Below, one piece after another: positions 11,677 through 24,500 of a DNA stretch of 64,000 nucleotides. Below the pieces are notes generated by a model. It did not search any database. It was not told the DNA's origin and saw only the letters and a list, made by a program, of their open reading frames with translations. Source of the DNA: Acanthochlamys bracteata (taxonomy: Eukaryota; Streptophyta; Magnoliopsida; Pandanales; Velloziaceae); contig CM034143.1 in the NCBI GenBank assembly GCA_019914995.1, positions 4,404,501 to 4,468,500 on the forward strand. The letters are read 5' to 3'. The position numbers and the translations under genes are program-made. Each line of letters starts with the position of its first letter. Positions within the stretch are counted from its first letter, which is position 1.

Positions 11677-12560
11677 ATAGAAATGACAATATATGATCCG
11701 ATTCACAAATTCAATCTAAAATCAACTCATTTAAATCATGTTCGGATTTAAATTTAGTTGATTTGGATAGATCCAAAATTGACCCAAAAATAAATAAGTT
11801 CGGAATGAATTTGGATCGATCCAAAATTGATTTATTTAACCTATATAATTATTTATGTAATATATATTATCTAACAAAATAAATATAATATATATATATA
11901 TTTCTTAATTTATCATATTAATTAATTAGGTGAGGATAGGGGCACCTTAGGGCACCCCTTTCTAAAAAGATGCGTAAAATATTTTAAATATAATCTCTAC
12001 GGTTGGATATGAAAAACTATCAGTTACAAAGACGGCGACAAAATTTTAGCTCAATCGGATCATGAATTAATCTCCATCAAATCTCTTGATCAAAATGACA
12101 TAAAATAGAAAAAGAACATCTTTATCAAAACTTATTATTTATATCATTTGATTAAACGCCGGATGGAGATTGATTTGTATTCCGATTGAGTTAAAATTTT
12201 GTCAGCATATATTTTACTAATAGTTATTCATATCTAACGATGGAAATTGAATTTGGAACTTTAGATTGAAAAGGGTGCCCCTAAGGATGGGGTGCCCCTA
12301 TCCCCATCCTAATTAATTTATAAATTTTAACTATATCGAAGTAAATATTTTTTTAGATATATATTTATAAATTTCATATATTATTATTAGAAAATTAATT
12401 TTTATAAGTCGTGTATTAATAATTATAATTATTAAATAGATCGACCTAAATTTGATTAGATTATGAAATATGTTGAATTAAAATTGATATAAATATATGA
12501 GTCCAATTATAATTGAACGATCTTGACCAAATTATTATAGATCATGAAAAACCGACCAGT
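11677..12560. mobile_element. Decayed relative of the 8052 hAT-type element, interrupted by a MITE
   Basis: The left part (GAAATGACAATATATGATCC onward, with repeated GATC-rich and CAATT-rich phrases) resembles the start of the 8052-8881 element. The part after 12319 resembles that element's right half (ATTATTAAATAGATCGACC). Between them sits a complete MITE at 11928-12309. The right end lacks a clear ATTGTCAC terminus, so the boundaries are approximate. Confidence 0.4.
11928..12309. mobile_element. MULE-type MITE, 382 bp, with 9-bp target duplication
   Basis: The left end AGGTGAGGATAGGGGCACC and the reverse complement of the right end, GGATGGGGATAGGGGCACC, agree at 16 of 19 positions. The 9-bp sequence TAATTAATT lies directly outside both ends (11919-11927 and 12310-12318), a duplication length typical of Mutator-like elements. 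The interior is a long foldback: arms around AGCTCAATCGGATCATGAAT (near 12050) and ATTCCGATTGAGTTAAAATT (near 12180) are inverted copies. There is no coding capacity. Confidence 0.75.
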
Positions 12561-13255
12561 TAATTCATATACTCCTAAGACAAGAAGAAGAAGGCTTGGT
12601 AGTTCCAAATACTTCTCTCAACTCTAAGTGCATTCTGCATTCAATATAATAGTTACAAAGCATTTAGAACTTTTACAGAGATTCTAACTCTGTAAGAGTT
12701 TAACTTAGTTTCTTTCTCTCTATAAGCTACAATTGAATAAAACAAGAGAGGATGAAGGAAGGAAGATTGGAGCGAACTTAGTTAATCATGTTAGGCCTTC
12801 AAGTTAAGCTACGATTGGCCTAGTAGCGTGAAGGATTAGGTGAGCCTGAGTAAAAGATAGATTGTTTGATGGGCTAAGTTCAAGTAATTAGCGTAGGTGT
12901 ATAAATAATATTATACGAAAAATAAACTAGCTAACTTAAAAATAGGTCAGCAATTCGTCTTAGGATGGATTAAATTGGGTCTTCAATTGTAAGTTTAACA
13001 ACTCATACTACTTAATAGTTTTATTTTGATGGAATATTGGAATAGGTATTTATTTATATGTGAATATACTAATTTTGAAATAATTAATTGATTATTTTAT
13101 ATAGAGATTGATCTTATAATTGGTATTAAAGTATAGTAAATTAACATTATTAATTCATTTTGGCAGCTTGTAATTGCCTATTAAGACAGAATGGCAAATT
13201 GATTAGTTGAATGACTTACTTTATAATTGAAAAATCTCTTAATTGTTTAAGCGAC
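12561..13255. other. Intergenic DNA
   Basis: No coding region or clear element ends were recognised. Base composition is less AT-extreme than its neighbours around 12560-12980, which might reflect an old retroelement remnant, but nothing specific supports that. Confidence 0.3.
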
Positions 13256-13258
13256 TTA

Positions 13259-13464
13259 GTTGGTACGTTTGGTATTACTTTTTAAAAAATTAATTTTTAA
13301 TTTTTAATTATATATGTTTTAATAAATTTTTTATAATATTTTATAAAATTTGTTTAGATCGTATAAAAAATTGTATGTCGATAAGATCTTATTAGTCGAA
13401 GATAAAAAATAAATTTTATTTTTCATTTTAAAAAAATATTTTTTATAAGCACTTTGAAACATTC
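13259..13464. mobile_element. Tourist-like MITE (about 206 bp)
   Basis: Left-end sequence TACGTTTGGTATTAC and right-end sequence (reverse complement) GAATGTTTCAAAGTGC begin inverted, AT-rich arms running into runs of A and T. TTA lies outside both ends (13256-13258 and 13465-13467), as expected for PIF/Harbinger-related MITEs. The family is widespread in this window (for example 22328-22585). Confidence 0.5.
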
Positions 13465-13518
13465 TTATTGATGGAATAGAGCGCATGCCTAATTAGACAA
13501 ATTCTTGCCTCTACCTAG

Positions 13519-13752
13519 GAAGCGTTTGGCAGCATAAGTTGTTTATCAATTTTTAATTTTATATTTTATAATAAATTTTAAAAATATTTTATAAAATTTA
13601 TTTAAAATTTTTGAAAATATAATAAAACTTTATGTAGTAAGATTTTATTATTTTTTATATTTATTTTTAGATAAAAAAGCTCACTTTTAAAAATAAAATA
13701 AAAATATATTTTTATAAAACTATTTTATAAATATTTCCAAATTATTCAAATT
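13519..13752. mobile_element. Tourist-like MITE, diverged
   Basis: This starts with GGAAGCGTTTGGCAGCATAAG and ends near ATATTTCCAAATTATTC. It has the same AT-rich body as the other MITEs of the family, including the phrase TATGTAGTAAGATTTTATT also seen in other copies. No clean TTA duplication was found. Confidence 0.4.
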
Positions 13753-15650
13753 GTTGCACCTGGCATAACGGCGATTAGATGTGGTTAATATGGTTACGCA
13801 TGGCAATAGGACTCTACTTCGATAGTATAAAAAAGCGCTGTTACTTTTTTGGATAATTTTTGAAAGTACTTTCTCTGAAATGGTCTAAACATCAAAAAGT
13901 TGAAGTAAAATACTTGACTTTAGAAATATTTCAAAAGTAAGTGCTTATTGAGAAAGGATTTTGTCAGGGTCATTTGCGAATGCTTAAGATAAAAATAGTT
14001 TTGATGAAAAAAATTTTGATGGAATTTCTGATAATTCAATTTTTTTTAATGCTTAAAATAATAAAATAATATATATAATAAATTCTGTAATATAATTTAT
14101 TTATATTTTTCATATTTTATGAAATATTATTAAAATTCTATAATTCTTTTTGAAAATAAACTAAAATAAAATGGCATTAATAATGCCAGAACCTTCCATG
14201 AGTACATCCCTATAGAGAAATCACTTGTTTATTCATACTACGAATTCAATAAAATTTTGCCACAGCTTTCTTTGCATAAGTACCAAGAGCTTAACTTATA
14301 TTGAAGTGCTTTTGGAATCAAATTTGACAAAATTTTGCCAACTTAAACACATTTTTTCAAACACTTCAAAAAATATTTTTTCTTCCCTTAAAAAAATGCT
14401 TTCAATGTACAACACTACACTAGTCGATCGTCAAATTAAAAAAATGGGATTTATTGCCAACTCAATTAATGAATCACAATTTTCTTGATTGATCGATGGA
14501 AAATTTTTTCTTCTTTCGTTCTATTTAAGTTATATAAAGGAAGAAATTAGATATTGAATTCCTTATAAATACAATTATGACTTCGATGAACATCATTTTA
14601 TTTTGAGAAATCTCCATTATCCTGTTTTCAAGTTGGATTTTGTTTTGGAAAATTGACAAAATTTTTGCATTCAACTCTTATAAGAGAACGTTTTTAAAAA
14701 ATTACTTATTAATTTTTTATTTTTTAATAAATTTTAGATAATATTTTATAAAACTTATTGAAAAATTTAAAAAATATACAAAATTTTACATTATAAACTT
14801 TTATTATGATTTATTATTATTAACTTTTTAAAATAAAAAATAAAATTTATTTTTAAAATAAATAAAAGTATTTTTTAAAATAAATAAAAAAATATGTTTT
14901 AAAATAAATAAAAATGTTGCAAATAAAATAAAAATATTTATTTTAAAGTAATATTTTTTATAAGTATTTTAGATACCTCCGAAATCTAATATTTTTTATA
15001 AGTATTTTAGATCCCTCGTTTTTCTTTTTTCTCGTTCCATTTCTCTCTTCACCGAACAATAAAAAGAAAAGAAAAAGTTTACCGTAACTTGCTCTCGAAC
15101 CAAACAGAGCCTTAGACCTTATTTTGTGAAATATTATGGTAAAAAATCTATCTTGTCCTATGAGTCTGATATTTCTAAATGCATTTATCAAACTCCTGTT
15201 TTGCAAAAAATTTCATTGTCATAGAACATGCACCTAGTAATATCAACAGAAATGAGTGCCAGAGATGGTTTGGTATTCTATTTTATTTATTTATTTGTTT
15301 TAATAATTTTTTATAATATTTACAATTTTTAATAATATTTATACATATAATATAAATTATTGTTTTTATTATGATAAAATATTACATTTATTTTTTATAA
15401 ACTTTAAATAAAACTTTTATAAAAAGGTTCTTATTTTTGCTATCATTATCACAAACCTCCAGAGTAATTTAAATTTTCATAAACGCTGTTTGATAAATTA
15501 TCATTGGATTGAAATTTCATTGAGTTAAAACACTCCCTATAAACTTCTAGTCCAGGTTTCATTCTGATTATCAATCACTGGATTCCAAAAAAGACTCCTT
15601 GAAAGTTGAAATTCCAATATCTTCCCTGTATTATCTTCTCTTCACTGCCC
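13753..15650. other. Upstream region of subtilase gene 1
   Basis: No gene was found. Further AT-rich MITE-like segments occur near 14690-14980 and 15280-15430. Plus-strand frame 14225-14488 and minus-strand frame 14958-15206 show no recognisable domain. The last few hundred bases are presumably the promoter of subtilase gene 1. Confidence 0.4.
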
Positions 15651-15659
15651 TATATATAA
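15651..15659 (+). promoter_or_regulatory. TATA box of subtilase gene 1
   Basis: TATATATAA lies 56 bases before the first ATG (15707). That places the expected transcription start about 25-30 bases upstream of the ATG. Confidence 0.6.
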
Positions 15660-15706
15660 CAGAGTAACGACACGGAAACAGAGCTCCACAGTTATACAAT
15701 CTCTCA

Positions 15707-18700
15707 ATGTTCTTCTCTACAATGGAGAGAAGAACTAATCATTCTATCTCTCTTCTTCTCTCCGTTCTTTTCTTCTCTCATCTTCTCTTTCAGAGAACTG
15801 CTCTTGCTAAGAAGAAGGCAAGCATTTCAACATTTCTTAATATTTGTTTTTGTTTTAAATTTTAATATATCTCTATGTAGTTTATATGAATCTGAATCAA
15901 AAGATTATGTTTGTACCTTGGGTTTCTTTCTCGTTTTTTCTTTAACTTTTAAAAATTTTCTTTGGATTTGATAAAAGGAATTGAAATCTGCTTTGGCTTT
16001 TAAACAGTCATATGTTGTTTACCTTGGAGAGCATTATCACCCCAACGGAGAAGCTACTTTGCTTGCTCAAGAGAAAGCAACACAAACTCACTATGATTTG
16101 TTAGAACCAATCCTCAAAAGGTATTGTTGGAGTAGAAATTTGTCATTCTCTGGATTGCTCTGCAAGTTCATTGCATTACATTGTATTGATTTTCTTCTTT
16201 GAATATTCATTGCAGTAAAGAGAAGGTTCAAGATTCAATCTTTTACTCCTATACAAAGTCCATCAATGGATTCGCAGCAACTCTCGAAGAAGAGGAAGCA
16301 CTTGAAATCTCAAGTAAGAAACGAATCCATGAACCCCATCCTCCCCATTAATTCATATTTCTAAATTTTTTTCAAAAAACTTTTCTAATTAAATTTGAAT
16401 GTTTTCACAGAGCACCCTGATGTCGTCTCGGTGTTTCCTAACAGAGGTTACAAGCTTCACACAACACGTTCATGGGAATTTCTTGGCCTTGAGAAGAATG
16501 GCATTGTTCCCAGGAGCTCATTATGGAACAAGGCAAACTTCGGCAAAGGCGTTATTATCGGAAACTTGGATACTGGTATCGTTGTGTAGCTCATGCACTG
16601 TTACTGCATTCTTTTTAACATATCTTTTAAGCATTGCAATCTTTTTAAAGCAATTATCTTGTGTTTTAAATCTGTTAGGTTAATAGATTCTTATAGAAAG
16701 TTTAATCTGGTTGGTTTAATGAAAGTCTGTTGCCTTTTCTTAGTTGCGAATGTGCTCACTTTCTAGCCAATGGAAACTGTTAGCTATCCAATCTCCCAGA
16801 CTTTTATCCTTGAAAGAAAGGAAGAAAATATTTATCATGTCTTGGAAAGAAGCAAGAATTCTTTTAAATACTCTGCAAAATTGCTGTAGATCGATACGTT
16901 GACTTTATCACACCTTTCTGCAATGTTCGATTCCTGAATTAATCAACCTTTGTATTCTAGTTGTGTTACTTTCTATTAGTTCGTAATTTATGTTGTTTTC
17001 CATATAGAACTCCTTGCTGATCTAGTGGGACCTAAAGAGGAAGCCACAGTGATTTTAGTTTATCTTTTAACTCTGCTATTATATGTCAGACTTTGTTTCT
17101 GCAAATCTTAACTATGTGCAAATTTCTGTGCAATATAAGTGTAATAAGAACCATTTGACTAATATTTTGTGTCAAAAATAACTTTTGTGTCTTCAATCAT
17201 TTTCAGATATAGATTTAACTTCTCCTTTAAAAGCTTTTTTCTTTTTCCAAAACTTAATAAATGCTGTTTTCTATGTGTTTTGTCTTTGTGTAGGTGTTTG
17301 GCCAGAGTCTGAAAGCTTCAAAGATGAAGAAATTGGTCCAGTTCCAGCAAGGTGGAAAGGAACCTGTGAAGGAGATGTTACTTGCAACAGGTATGCATGT
17401 TATATACTACAGTATGTAATATGAGTAGAATTCATTCATCAGTTCATTCATGAAAACTTTACTTTCTGAAAATAATTCCAGCTTTATATGTAAATCAGTT
17501 TTTCCTTTTGCAACAGAATATAATGATTGATTACACTTTTGTTTCCATGATGTAAACCCGTTACTATACCGGACTAAAGGCATCCTCTTGCTTTTATGGT
17601 TTTTTCTGATAACACTATCCAGGCATCTTATTGCTTTCTTTCTTATTTGAACTACTTTAGTTTGACGCAATTTTTGTTACTTTCTTAAGATTGTTTTCTG
17701 TTTTCACAACTTTTTTTTGTTAGACTTTAAATAATGTGAACTCTATTTTTCATGGTCATTGGTCTTCTGCTGTTGGAATATCTTCAAACATGTTTAGATT
17801 TTTTTTAGGCATCAATATCGAAAAACGAAGATTTCTAATCTGTCTTATTAGCTAGGTACAGCTAGTCTGTATGCATTTCGTTCATAATTAAACCCTTTCT
17901 TGTTGTTCCTGACAATATATCGTAAGTTTACCTTCATATCTACGCCTTAGACGTCTAGGAATCCTTATATATAAGTAATTTTTATTTTTAAAACTTTGTA
18001 GTTTACTATAGGAAAACCTTATCTCTTGTAACAATAACAATTTGTGGTCCACTATTAAAACAACCTTACGCTTCATTACTATTCCAGCAGCTTTTTCTTT
18101 TTTTTAGCAATAGTGGAATTATCAAGCCGAAAATTTTCTGTTGATGAAAGCGAGTATTCGCCCCACAGCATTGTGATGAATTTCTGGCTACACCTTTGTG
18201 AATAAGTTGCTTTATATAGCAAAAGGCATTAAGGTATACGACATAAAACTTTTTGGTAGTATTTTTTGTGCCTGCAAGAGACTAGACTGCAATTGTAGAA
18301 TGGCTTAAAGTTGAAGTACATTAGAATTGGATTGATACTGCACATAATCATTTAAAATTTTTTTTCCTCTAAACAAACAATCTTCATTTGTTAGTTTGTT
18401 TCAGGAACACGTAACAGTTTACCTGAACTCCATGTGCTTTCTATATTGAAATTATCTTCGGAAGCTTTTCTTCTAGTTTCTTATGATTCCAGCTTGTATT
18501 TCAACTTGCTACTCACAGAAATACTTCTTATGATCTACTTCATCACCGAACTTGATTTCTATTCAAAAAACAACTCATCTATATAACATATCCATTCTTG
18601 TTGAACCTAGAAGCTCAGTATTTTAGATCTTAAGGAACTTTCAACTCCCCTATGCACTTGACTCGAATCAATTTTAATTTAGAGTCTTTGATGACTTGAG

Positions 18701-21345
18701 GTATACATCTAGCTACAAAAACAAGTGCTCATGCCAACTCAGAGAAATCTTAGTAGCATTTGTTAATTTCGGTACAGAGTTTGAGCTTGATTAAATTAAA
18801 GGACAGTGCTTCGTTTAAGGGAAGGCATAATATATTGACGTAAACATATAAACAATCTTAATTACTAGTGAACATTTCTGTAATTTTGTTGAATCCTCGC
18901 TTTGATGGTAGATCCAAAGAATGGACTCACTGTGCACTTTAGGAAAGAGAAGTTTTTCTGATTTCTCAAGCAGAATATATTCAGAAAATAATTGGATTCT
19001 AAAACAGAATTTTAAGCAATGTCATGAACATGTAAATTCTAATGGGTTTATTTTCAACTGTTGCTGCTATAACAGAAAACTAGTTGGCGCCAAGTACTTC
19101 AACAAGGGCTACAAGTCTGCTGCGGGAGTGACAAACACAACCTTTGACACACCTAGGGACACTGATGGACATGGAACTCACACTCTCTCCACAGCAGGAG
19201 GCAGCTTTGTTCCCAACGCAAACGTATTTGGGTACGGAAATGGGACAGCAAAGGGAGGTTCCCCAAATGCCCATGTAGCAGCCTACAAGGTCTGCTACCC
19301 TCCTGTCAATGGTAGTGAGTGCTTTGATGCTGATATCCTTGCTGCTTTTGATGCTGCGATACACGATGGTGTGGATGTGTTGTCTTTGTCACTTGGTGGT
19401 AGTCCTTCTGATTACTTCCAAGATGGACTCGCGATAGGGTCTTTCCATGCTACCAAGAAAGGGATTGCTGTAGTTTGCTCTGCGGGCAATTCAGGACCAA
19501 CTCCTGGCAGTGTGTCTAATAATGCACCGTGGATTTTGACCGTCGGTGCCAGCACTATGGATCGCGAGTTCCCTTCGTATGTTATCTTCGGTGGACTGAA
19601 GAAGATCAAGGTATGAATAAAACTTGATCGTATAACAAATAAAGTTGCATTGTAATTGCTTTGCTCAAAAGTTATATTGTACTGCTGCAAAAATCTTGCA
19701 TTGCTTATAGTCATTTGTTTTTCGGATTTCAGGGTCAGAGTCTTTCTGCAAAGGGCTTGCCAGGCAACAAGTTTTATCCAATGATCAGCTCTGCGGAAGC
19801 TGTTGGTTCTAATTCTTCCCTTCATGACGCGTAATGAATCATTTGCATCTAATCATGAAATTCAGAAGATATAACATATCTACATAATATATTTGACATT
19901 TGTTAACTCCTTTCTTTTTGTTGCATTTGTGCAGGCAACTTTGTTTCAGGAGATCGTTGGATCCTCAGAAGGTAAAAGGCAAGATTGTTGTTTGCCTTCG
20001 AGGTATCAATGCGAGAGTAGAGAAGGGAGAAACCGTCAAAGTGGCAGGTGGAGTTGGTATGGTCCTTGCAAATGATATTACCACTGGAAACGAAATCATC
20101 GCAGATGCCCATGTCATTCCAGCCACCCATATCTCTTACAGCGATGGCCTGACTTTATTCTCCTACCTCAATTCCACCAAGTAAGACACATCCTTCAATT
20201 CTTTGGAAAGATCTCGTCAGATGCGATGCATATTGTTGTCTTATCAATCTCCTTACAACTTCTTGAAACTTTCATAGGTCACCAATGGGAAGCATAACTG
20301 TTCCGAAGACAGTACTCGGAACTAAACCTGCTCCTTTCATGGCTGCTTTCTCATCTCAGGGACCGAATGCCATTAATGCGGAAATTCTCAAGGTAAGAGT
20401 ATTTCGAGTGATTGGTCAATTGAGAGAATCACAGACTACGGTTTATCAAGTGTCTATTCCATGTTGAATTGCAGCCTGATATCACTGCCCCTGGAGTCAG
20501 TGTCATTGCTTCCTACAGCAAGGCGATTGCCCCTACTAGTTTGGCTTTCGATCGGCGTCGTGTGAAGTTCAATTCCGAATCTGGTACCTCCATGTCCTGT
20601 CCTCACATCTCCGGTGTAGTTGGCCTTCTCAAGGGTCTTCATCCTGACTGGAGCCCTGCTGCCATCAAGTCTGCAATCATGACTTCAGGTGATTTCCAAA
20701 ATTGTCCAAATCCCGAGTCAGTACTAAGATTTAGGATCTGTAGCATCGTTGTCGTTCTTAAGTAACTTACAACGTAATCCTATTTCGAACTTTTTTGCAG
20801 CAAGGACGCGGGACAATGTTAGGCAGCCAATCTTGAACTCATCCTTTGTTGAAGCCACACCATTCAGCTACGGGTCAGGACACGTATGGCCAAACCGTGC
20901 CATGAACCCAGGTCTAGTCTACGATCTGACGACCGACGATTACCTCAACTTCTTATGTTCAAATGGCTACAATGCGACCCTGGTTACCAGGTTCAGTGAC
21001 CAATCATACAGCTGTCCTACTACTCCAGTGAAGCTTGAGGACTTGAACTACCCTTCCATTACAGTACCTCGTCTTGATGGTGAAATGACTGTGACTAGAA
21101 CTTTGAAGAACGTAGGACCTCCGGGCACCTATAGGGTCCGCGTGAAACGGCCAGCTGGAATTTTGGTGTCGGTGAGCCCTCAGAAGGTTTTGTTTGAGAA
21201 GATTGGTGAGGAGAAGAAGTTTGAGGTCACGCTGAAGGTGAAGAACGGGAACGTGGCTAAGAACTACGTTTTCGGTACGATTGTTTGGTCAGACGGAGTT
21301 CATTATGTGAGAAGTCCAGTGGTTGTGAAGGCTCGATTGCCGTAG
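15707..21345 (+). CDS. Subtilisin-like serine protease, SBT5-type (subtilase gene 1)
   Basis: Eleven coding exons: 15707-15817, 16008-16120, 16216-16313, 16411-16575, 17294-17390, 19076-19610, 19733-19830, 19935-20180, 20278-20392, 20475-20688 and 20801-21345. They total 2337 nt (778 aa). A second in-frame ATG at 15722 is an equally plausible start. A hydrophobic signal peptide ([13 protein letters not shown]) targets it for secretion. The inhibitor I9 prodomain starts at [17 protein letters not shown]. The catalytic residues are Asp161 (NLDTGVWPES), His227 ([15 protein letters not shown]), oxyanion Asn333 (CSAGNSGP) and Ser565 (SGTSMSCPH). A PA domain ([12 protein letters not shown]) is inserted before the serine, and a C-terminal Fn3-like domain contains LNYPSITV. 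Plant SBT5 proteases of this form act in the cell wall; the substrate is unknown. Intron 1 uses a GC donor. Introns 4 (718 nt) and 5 (1685 nt) are much longer than in the neighbour. Confidence 0.93.
15818..15819 (+). promoter_or_regulatory. Non-canonical GC splice donor of intron 1, subtilase gene 1
   Basis: Exon 1 must join exon 2 in frame after AAG AAG AAG, and the next bases are GCAAGC, which fits the known GC-AG donor consensus (AG followed by GCAAG). The neighbouring gene 2 uses an ordinary GT donor (AGG followed by GTATCA) at the same intron position. No suitable in-frame GT donor lies nearby. Confidence 0.7.
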
Positions 21346-22324
21346 TTACTTTAGGAGTACTTGTAGGGTTTTCTTTTTAACAGTTTATAAAAATTCTATT
21401 CTTGAATAGTTCTACCAAAGCAATTGTAGAAAAGTATATTTATATAGTTCAACAAAATTAGAGAATATTCTCTAGTGAAGCTTTGAAGAATCAATGAGTT
21501 CTTCTTTTGTATTTGTCAAATGATGTGTTTTTTTCTTCAAGGCACCAAAGACAGGATTATAACCAATGAAACAAATAACCAATAAGTAATTTCCGAAGTA
21601 AATTGTTACCTAAAGTTTACTTTTAAATGATCTTCTATATTTACTTTATTAATTTAATTTTACAAATTTGTTTTCTAAAAATCTAATTTTTAAAGACTCA
21701 CTTTTCATAAATTTACTTCCGTAGCACTTAAGGATGACTAAAAATATAAAATATGTCCAAACTTAAAGGAACATTTAAAATAGTTATGTAAAAAAATATT
21801 TTATTTTATTTTAAAAAACTTTATTTTTTATCTAAAAAATAATAATTTTACTACATAAATTTTTTTATATTTATTAAAATTAAAAAAATTATATATATAA
21901 TATTATAAGAAATTTATCAAAAAGACATAAAAAAAATTGAAACGATTTATAAGCAATTCCAAACTTAGTCTAAAAAGACTGAAAATAGAGTTGGCACACG
22001 AATCGCTAATGCAAAATTTGTTTCGCCATATCTTCAATTAATCAAAGTTGAGTAGCATTCTGAGGTATCTTCCAGCAAATGAAATTACTGATTAAGAGAA
22101 TTTTTGGCAATAAATATATTTGAAGTAAAATAGTTAAGAAGCATAGTTAGTATTTCACCCCCATACCGCATTAAAGATATGTTTGAAATAGCTAAAATAA
22201 ATTTCAATATAATTCTTTTATAATTTTTTAAAAAATATTATATATTATTTTATTATGTATAATTTATTTATAGTTTTTAAATATTAATTTTTATTATAAA
22301 AACAATGTATAAATTTTTTCGAAT
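21346..22324. other. Intergenic DNA downstream of subtilase gene 1
   Basis: The first 150-200 bases are probably the 3' UTR of subtilase gene 1. A MITE-like AT-rich segment lies at about 21770-21965; it contains the family phrase TTTTACTACATAAATTTTTT and ends near AAGCAATTCCAAACTTAG. No gene was seen. Confidence 0.4.
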
Positions 22325-22327
22325 TTA

Positions 22328-22585
22328 GGGAGCGTTTGGAAGTGCTTATAAAATTAAATTTTTTTTAAAATATAGAGTATTTTATTTTTTTTGAGAAACA
22401 AATTTTATTTTTTTACTTCTAAAAAATAAATAAAAATATGCAATAAAAAAATATCACTACATAAAATTTTTCTATATTTTTTAATTTTAAATAATTTTTT
22501 TAATAAATTTATAAAATATATATTTAAAAATATGAAATAAAAAATTAAAAAGTTATTTTTTTGATAAGCAATACCAAACGGGACA
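22328..22585. mobile_element. Tourist-like MITE, 258 bp, TTA target duplication
   Basis: The left end GGGAGCGTTTGGAAGTGC and the reverse complement of the right end, TGTCCCGTTTGGTATTGC, align with a shared core (CGTTTGG, then TGCTTAT). TTA lies directly outside both ends (22325-22327 and 22586-22588). This fits the PIF/Harbinger-related Tourist class. It is the best-preserved copy of a family that recurs across the window and could be mobilised by Harbinger transposases such as the relic at 46-47.6 kb (inference). Confidence 0.7.
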
Positions 22586-22588
22586 TTA

Positions 22589-24458
22589 AAAAAGTTCTAA
22601 GTATTCTTAAAATACTTCTAAAAGCAACCTCAAAAAGCCCTAAATTACTGCTAACAAAATTTACAAACACTACAAAAATAGGTAAACATTTGGAAAAATA
22701 TGCACTTGCCATACACGTCGCACTAGAAGCATTATTAACGAAAATGTATCTAATTTGTTTACGTGTTAAGATAAACTTCTTCGATTAAATTTCATATTTA
22801 TAATCTTTTCTAGACCTTTATATTTTATAATTCACAAAAATATAGTATTAGAACCGATGAAATAAGTCTTAAGAAGAACAATAGAAACAGAAAGCATAGA
22901 TTTTGTTTTCGGCCAGAAAGCATGAAAATAGAAATAGAAACTTTACGGAACAGGCACATTCTTTAAAAGAAATTAACTAACACAAATATAATAAGAAGAG
23001 TTCACTACTCTTTGCCTCCTTGGCTATTAAATCCCAGATTCATTTAACATTAATATCTCATAAGATATATTTGTGCTTTAGACAAATTTCTGAAATATAA
23101 AACCCAGCAAATCTAGAGTTTAACTTTTGAGATGCAAGCCACGGACTGCTCATTAAAATCTCAGTACAGTTTAATGCCAAAATTTTAAAAAAAAAAGAAT
23201 AGAGAATATCATAAGAAAAAGTTTGGAATTTTTTCATGACGAAACCATGACACATTTTTTTATTGAATTCAACAAAAACTACTTGCCCAAAAACTGTCAA
23301 TTTGTATTATAAATGTCTGGATTGCAATACGTGTTGCATTATCAAGTCAAGAAAATTAAAAAAAAAGAACATATCAACGCAGTAGTAGAGCATTTTTAAC
23401 GTACACAAAAACATTTCATAAAATAATAAATTTAGTTATTGTCATAGACAATACCTAATATACCTATGAGATAAAAAAAGATTTTTATTTTTGCCTATAA
23501 AGTCGAATTCCATTAATTTGATTCATCAAATAATGCTCTAAGAGTCTGATGCTGTTTGGCAGTGAGTTATCTGAACGCACTTCTCCTACTATTTTAAAAT
23601 AATCTTTTTTATATTTTAAAATTATGTTTTTAAAATTTGGACTATATGAATAACTTGTGCATCATAAAATTATATATATTCAAATCTAGTTTTTAAGAGA
23701 TAAGATAAATCAAATTTATTTTAAAAAAATTAAAATAAGCTTTTTTAAAAAAAAAACTGTTTATTTTAAATACTCTTAATGTCCACTTAGTTTGTGAATA
23801 ACCGATTCGAGCAAAGAATGTACATCTTTTTCTTTGGCTATATAATTCCTATCTGGATATCTAGATTTATACCTTACGTTTTTATTATACAATTAAGATG
23901 AGATTCATTTAAGGCCTCGTACGTATGTTAAAAGATTGATGGTAGTTCCTTTAAATAATATACGAATTTAGGTGCATGCGGTCTTCATTTCTAATATACG
24001 TATGCTTGTTTCCATGACTTCACATGAATTAATACATGCAATTTTTATACAAATTACTCAATCAAAGCCTTTTCTTCTGTTTATTTAATTATTATAGTAT
24101 GCATATATTTATTTTAGTTAAAAATTGATTTTGATAAATAAATGTCATTATTTTTATTAATTAAATTTGAATAAAAATAACTTTTAGTATTTATATTTTG
24201 CTATTTGAGATAATAAAGAAAATAAAATGTTTATTTTTATTAAATTTAAATTTGAATTTAAATGTTGGAACAATTCTCAAGCAGTTGGAGAAATCTCTCC
24301 CGCTTCCTATTCGGACGTAGAAACAAAAGAAAGAGTCTGCAACCATATGACCGTCCACAACACCACCAGATGCAAAACTTTTTTTCTTTTAAAAACAGAA
24401 AACCCAAATATTACATTTATAATTTTATTTTTCCATTAATCACTCAATTTGTCTATGC
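22589..24458. other. Spacer between the two subtilase genes
   Basis: No coding region was recognised in this stretch. Another MITE-like AT-rich segment lies around 23545-23790. The right part is the upstream region of subtilase gene 2. Confidence 0.4.
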
Positions 24459-24469
24459 TATATATATAT
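24459..24469 (+). promoter_or_regulatory. TATA box of subtilase gene 2
   Basis: An alternating TATATATATAT run lies 32-42 bases before the ATG at 24501. The 5' leader is therefore expected to be very short. Confidence 0.5.
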
Positions 24470-24500
24470 TGAAATAGAGTTCTTCTTTGATTTGAGGAGA

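Noticed and set aside
14225..14488. 87-codon plus-strand frame
   Set aside because: It is AT-rich, has no conserved motif, and lies in MITE-rich intergenic DNA.
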